DNA of 5,455 nt from an uncultured bacterium (GTDB lineage Bacteria; DRYD01): the NCBI GenBank assembly GCA_937139605.1, contig CAKZQG010000014.1, positions 1 through 5,455 of the forward strand. Reading direction: 5' to 3'. Below the pieces are notes generated by a model that worked only from the letters and a program-made list of their open reading frames with translations, did not search any database and was not told the DNA's origin. Shown here piece by piece: positions 4,785 through 5,455 of the stretch. Made by a program: the position numbers and the translations under genes. Numbering within the stretch: position 1 is the first letter of the stretch; every line of letters starts with the position of its first letter.

Positions 4785-5455
4785 AATTTTGTCTCCGATA
4801 TTAATTCAAACATCTTTAATGACTTATTTGGATGGTCTTTATATTCAGGCGAAGAAGAAATATAATCAGTAGCCGCATTATAAATATTCCATAAAGTATT
4901 GTTATCTTCCTTGTAAAAATAATAACTACTTTGTCTATCTTCAAGCAATTTTACTGCTTTAACAATAGGTGTCGTTCCTAAAACATTATCTCTTACACTT
5001 CTTTTTAGTATATTCCCTATAACATAATTATATTCTTCTGGCTTTAATCTCCTATTGTTCATATCTTCAATTTTTCTAAAATAATCTTCAATCAATTCTG
5101 TAATACAGTTATGATAATTCTTCAAATGATTATAAGATACTCTATAATTACTCAATAAATCCATCTGAAATATATGGTCTGCATTAAATACATTCAAGTT
5201 GTTACAAGCTACTGCATTTAATCCTGCATATACCTTAATTATTGGCTTACTTACATCTAAAGCATATATCATACCTACTATTGGACTGAAAACACCTATC
5301 CCATTTAATAATTCAGCATTAAACCTTTTCTCAATTCTTACTCTTGCATAACTAACATTTTCAGTACCATCTTCATTTTTATTAACTACTCTATCACTTC
5401 CAACAATTACTAAATTGTCTTCTCCTGTTATATCTAAAAACGGAGTAATATAATC
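4781..5455 (-). CDS. DUF932-like phage protein, 5'-truncated at window edge
   Basis: The frame is open to the right edge of the window, giving 224 visible residues; the true start lies outside. The ATG at 5272 is internal, because the 61 codons before it are open and read as good protein (SYARVRIEKRFN, then FSPIVGMIYALD). Two stretches resemble the DUF932 (phage/plasmid-like) family: GLNAVACNNLNVF near visible residues 78-90, and LWNIYNAATDY near 188-198, which matches the family's usual W-x-x-YNA-x-T-x-Y C-terminal signature. The middle is helical and charged. The biochemical role of DUF932 proteins is not established; they are common in phage and plasmid early regions. The TGA stop overlaps the start of the annealing-protein gene as ATGA, so the two are probably translationally coupled. 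The family call is by motif memory only and is moderate; that the gene is real and truncated is near certain. Confidence 0.7.
   Translation of the reverse strand, partial: DYITPFLDITGEDNLVIVGSDRVVNKNEDGTENVSYARVRIEKRFNAELLNGIGVFSPIVGMIYALDVSKPIIKVYAGLNAVACNNLNVFNADHIFQMDLLSNYRVSYNHLKNYHNCITELIEDYFRKIEDMNNRRLKPEEYNYVIGNILKRSVRDNVLGTTPIVKAVKLLEDRQSSYYFYKEDNNTLWNIYNAATDYISSSPEYKDHPNKSLKMFELISETKL

Noticed and set aside
5210-5272. ATG at 5272 as the start of the DUF932-like gene
   Set aside because: The 61 codons upstream to the window edge are open and protein-like, so this methionine is internal.

Overview
This window looks like part of the early replication and recombination region of a bacteriophage or prophage from an AT-rich host. 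By hand count of sampled lines, GC is roughly 23-31%. The Shine-Dalgarno sites are strong (AGGAGG, AAGGAG, AAAGGG) and stops are TAA, TAG and TGA under the standard bacterial code. This fits a Firmicutes-type host best, though Fusobacteria or another low-GC lineage cannot be excluded. No structural, lysis, integrase or tRNA genes are visible.

Every credible gene lies on the minus strand, so transcription runs from high to low coordinates. The genes are packed end to end. Several overlap (4, 38, 41, 14, 17 and 14 nt), one pair is separated by a single base, and the largest gap is 31 nt. No internal promoter or terminator is evident, so this is probably one long polycistronic unit whose promoter lies to the right of the window. 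In order of transcription it holds: a 5'-truncated DUF932-like protein (5455-4781); a Red-beta/Bet-type single-strand annealing protein (4784-3960); a putative ssDNA-binding protein with an SSB-like acidic tail (3997-3419); two small unidentified proteins (3410-3189 and 3229-2972); a 581-residue protein joining an archaeo-eukaryotic-type primase, a four-cysteine domain and a DnaB/Twinkle-like RecA-fold helicase (2985-1240); a PD-(D/E)XK RecB-like exonuclease starting at GTG (1238-630); two small unidentified proteins (646-449 and 417-73); and the first 28 codons of another gene running off the left edge (86-1).

The set reads as a compact replication-recombination kit. The nuclease would resect double-strand ends, the annealing protein and SSB-like protein would handle the resulting single strands, and the primase-helicase would unwind and prime DNA at forks or recombination intermediates. 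The most interesting points are the one-chain AEP primase/SF4 helicase, which resembles T7 gp4 in layout but has an unrelated primase fold, the SSB-like tail beside the annealing protein, and a perfect 10-bp hairpin just inside the primase-helicase gene, which also has the weakest ribosome binding site among the genes whose starts are visible here. Three small non-coding-strand open frames are treated as shadows.
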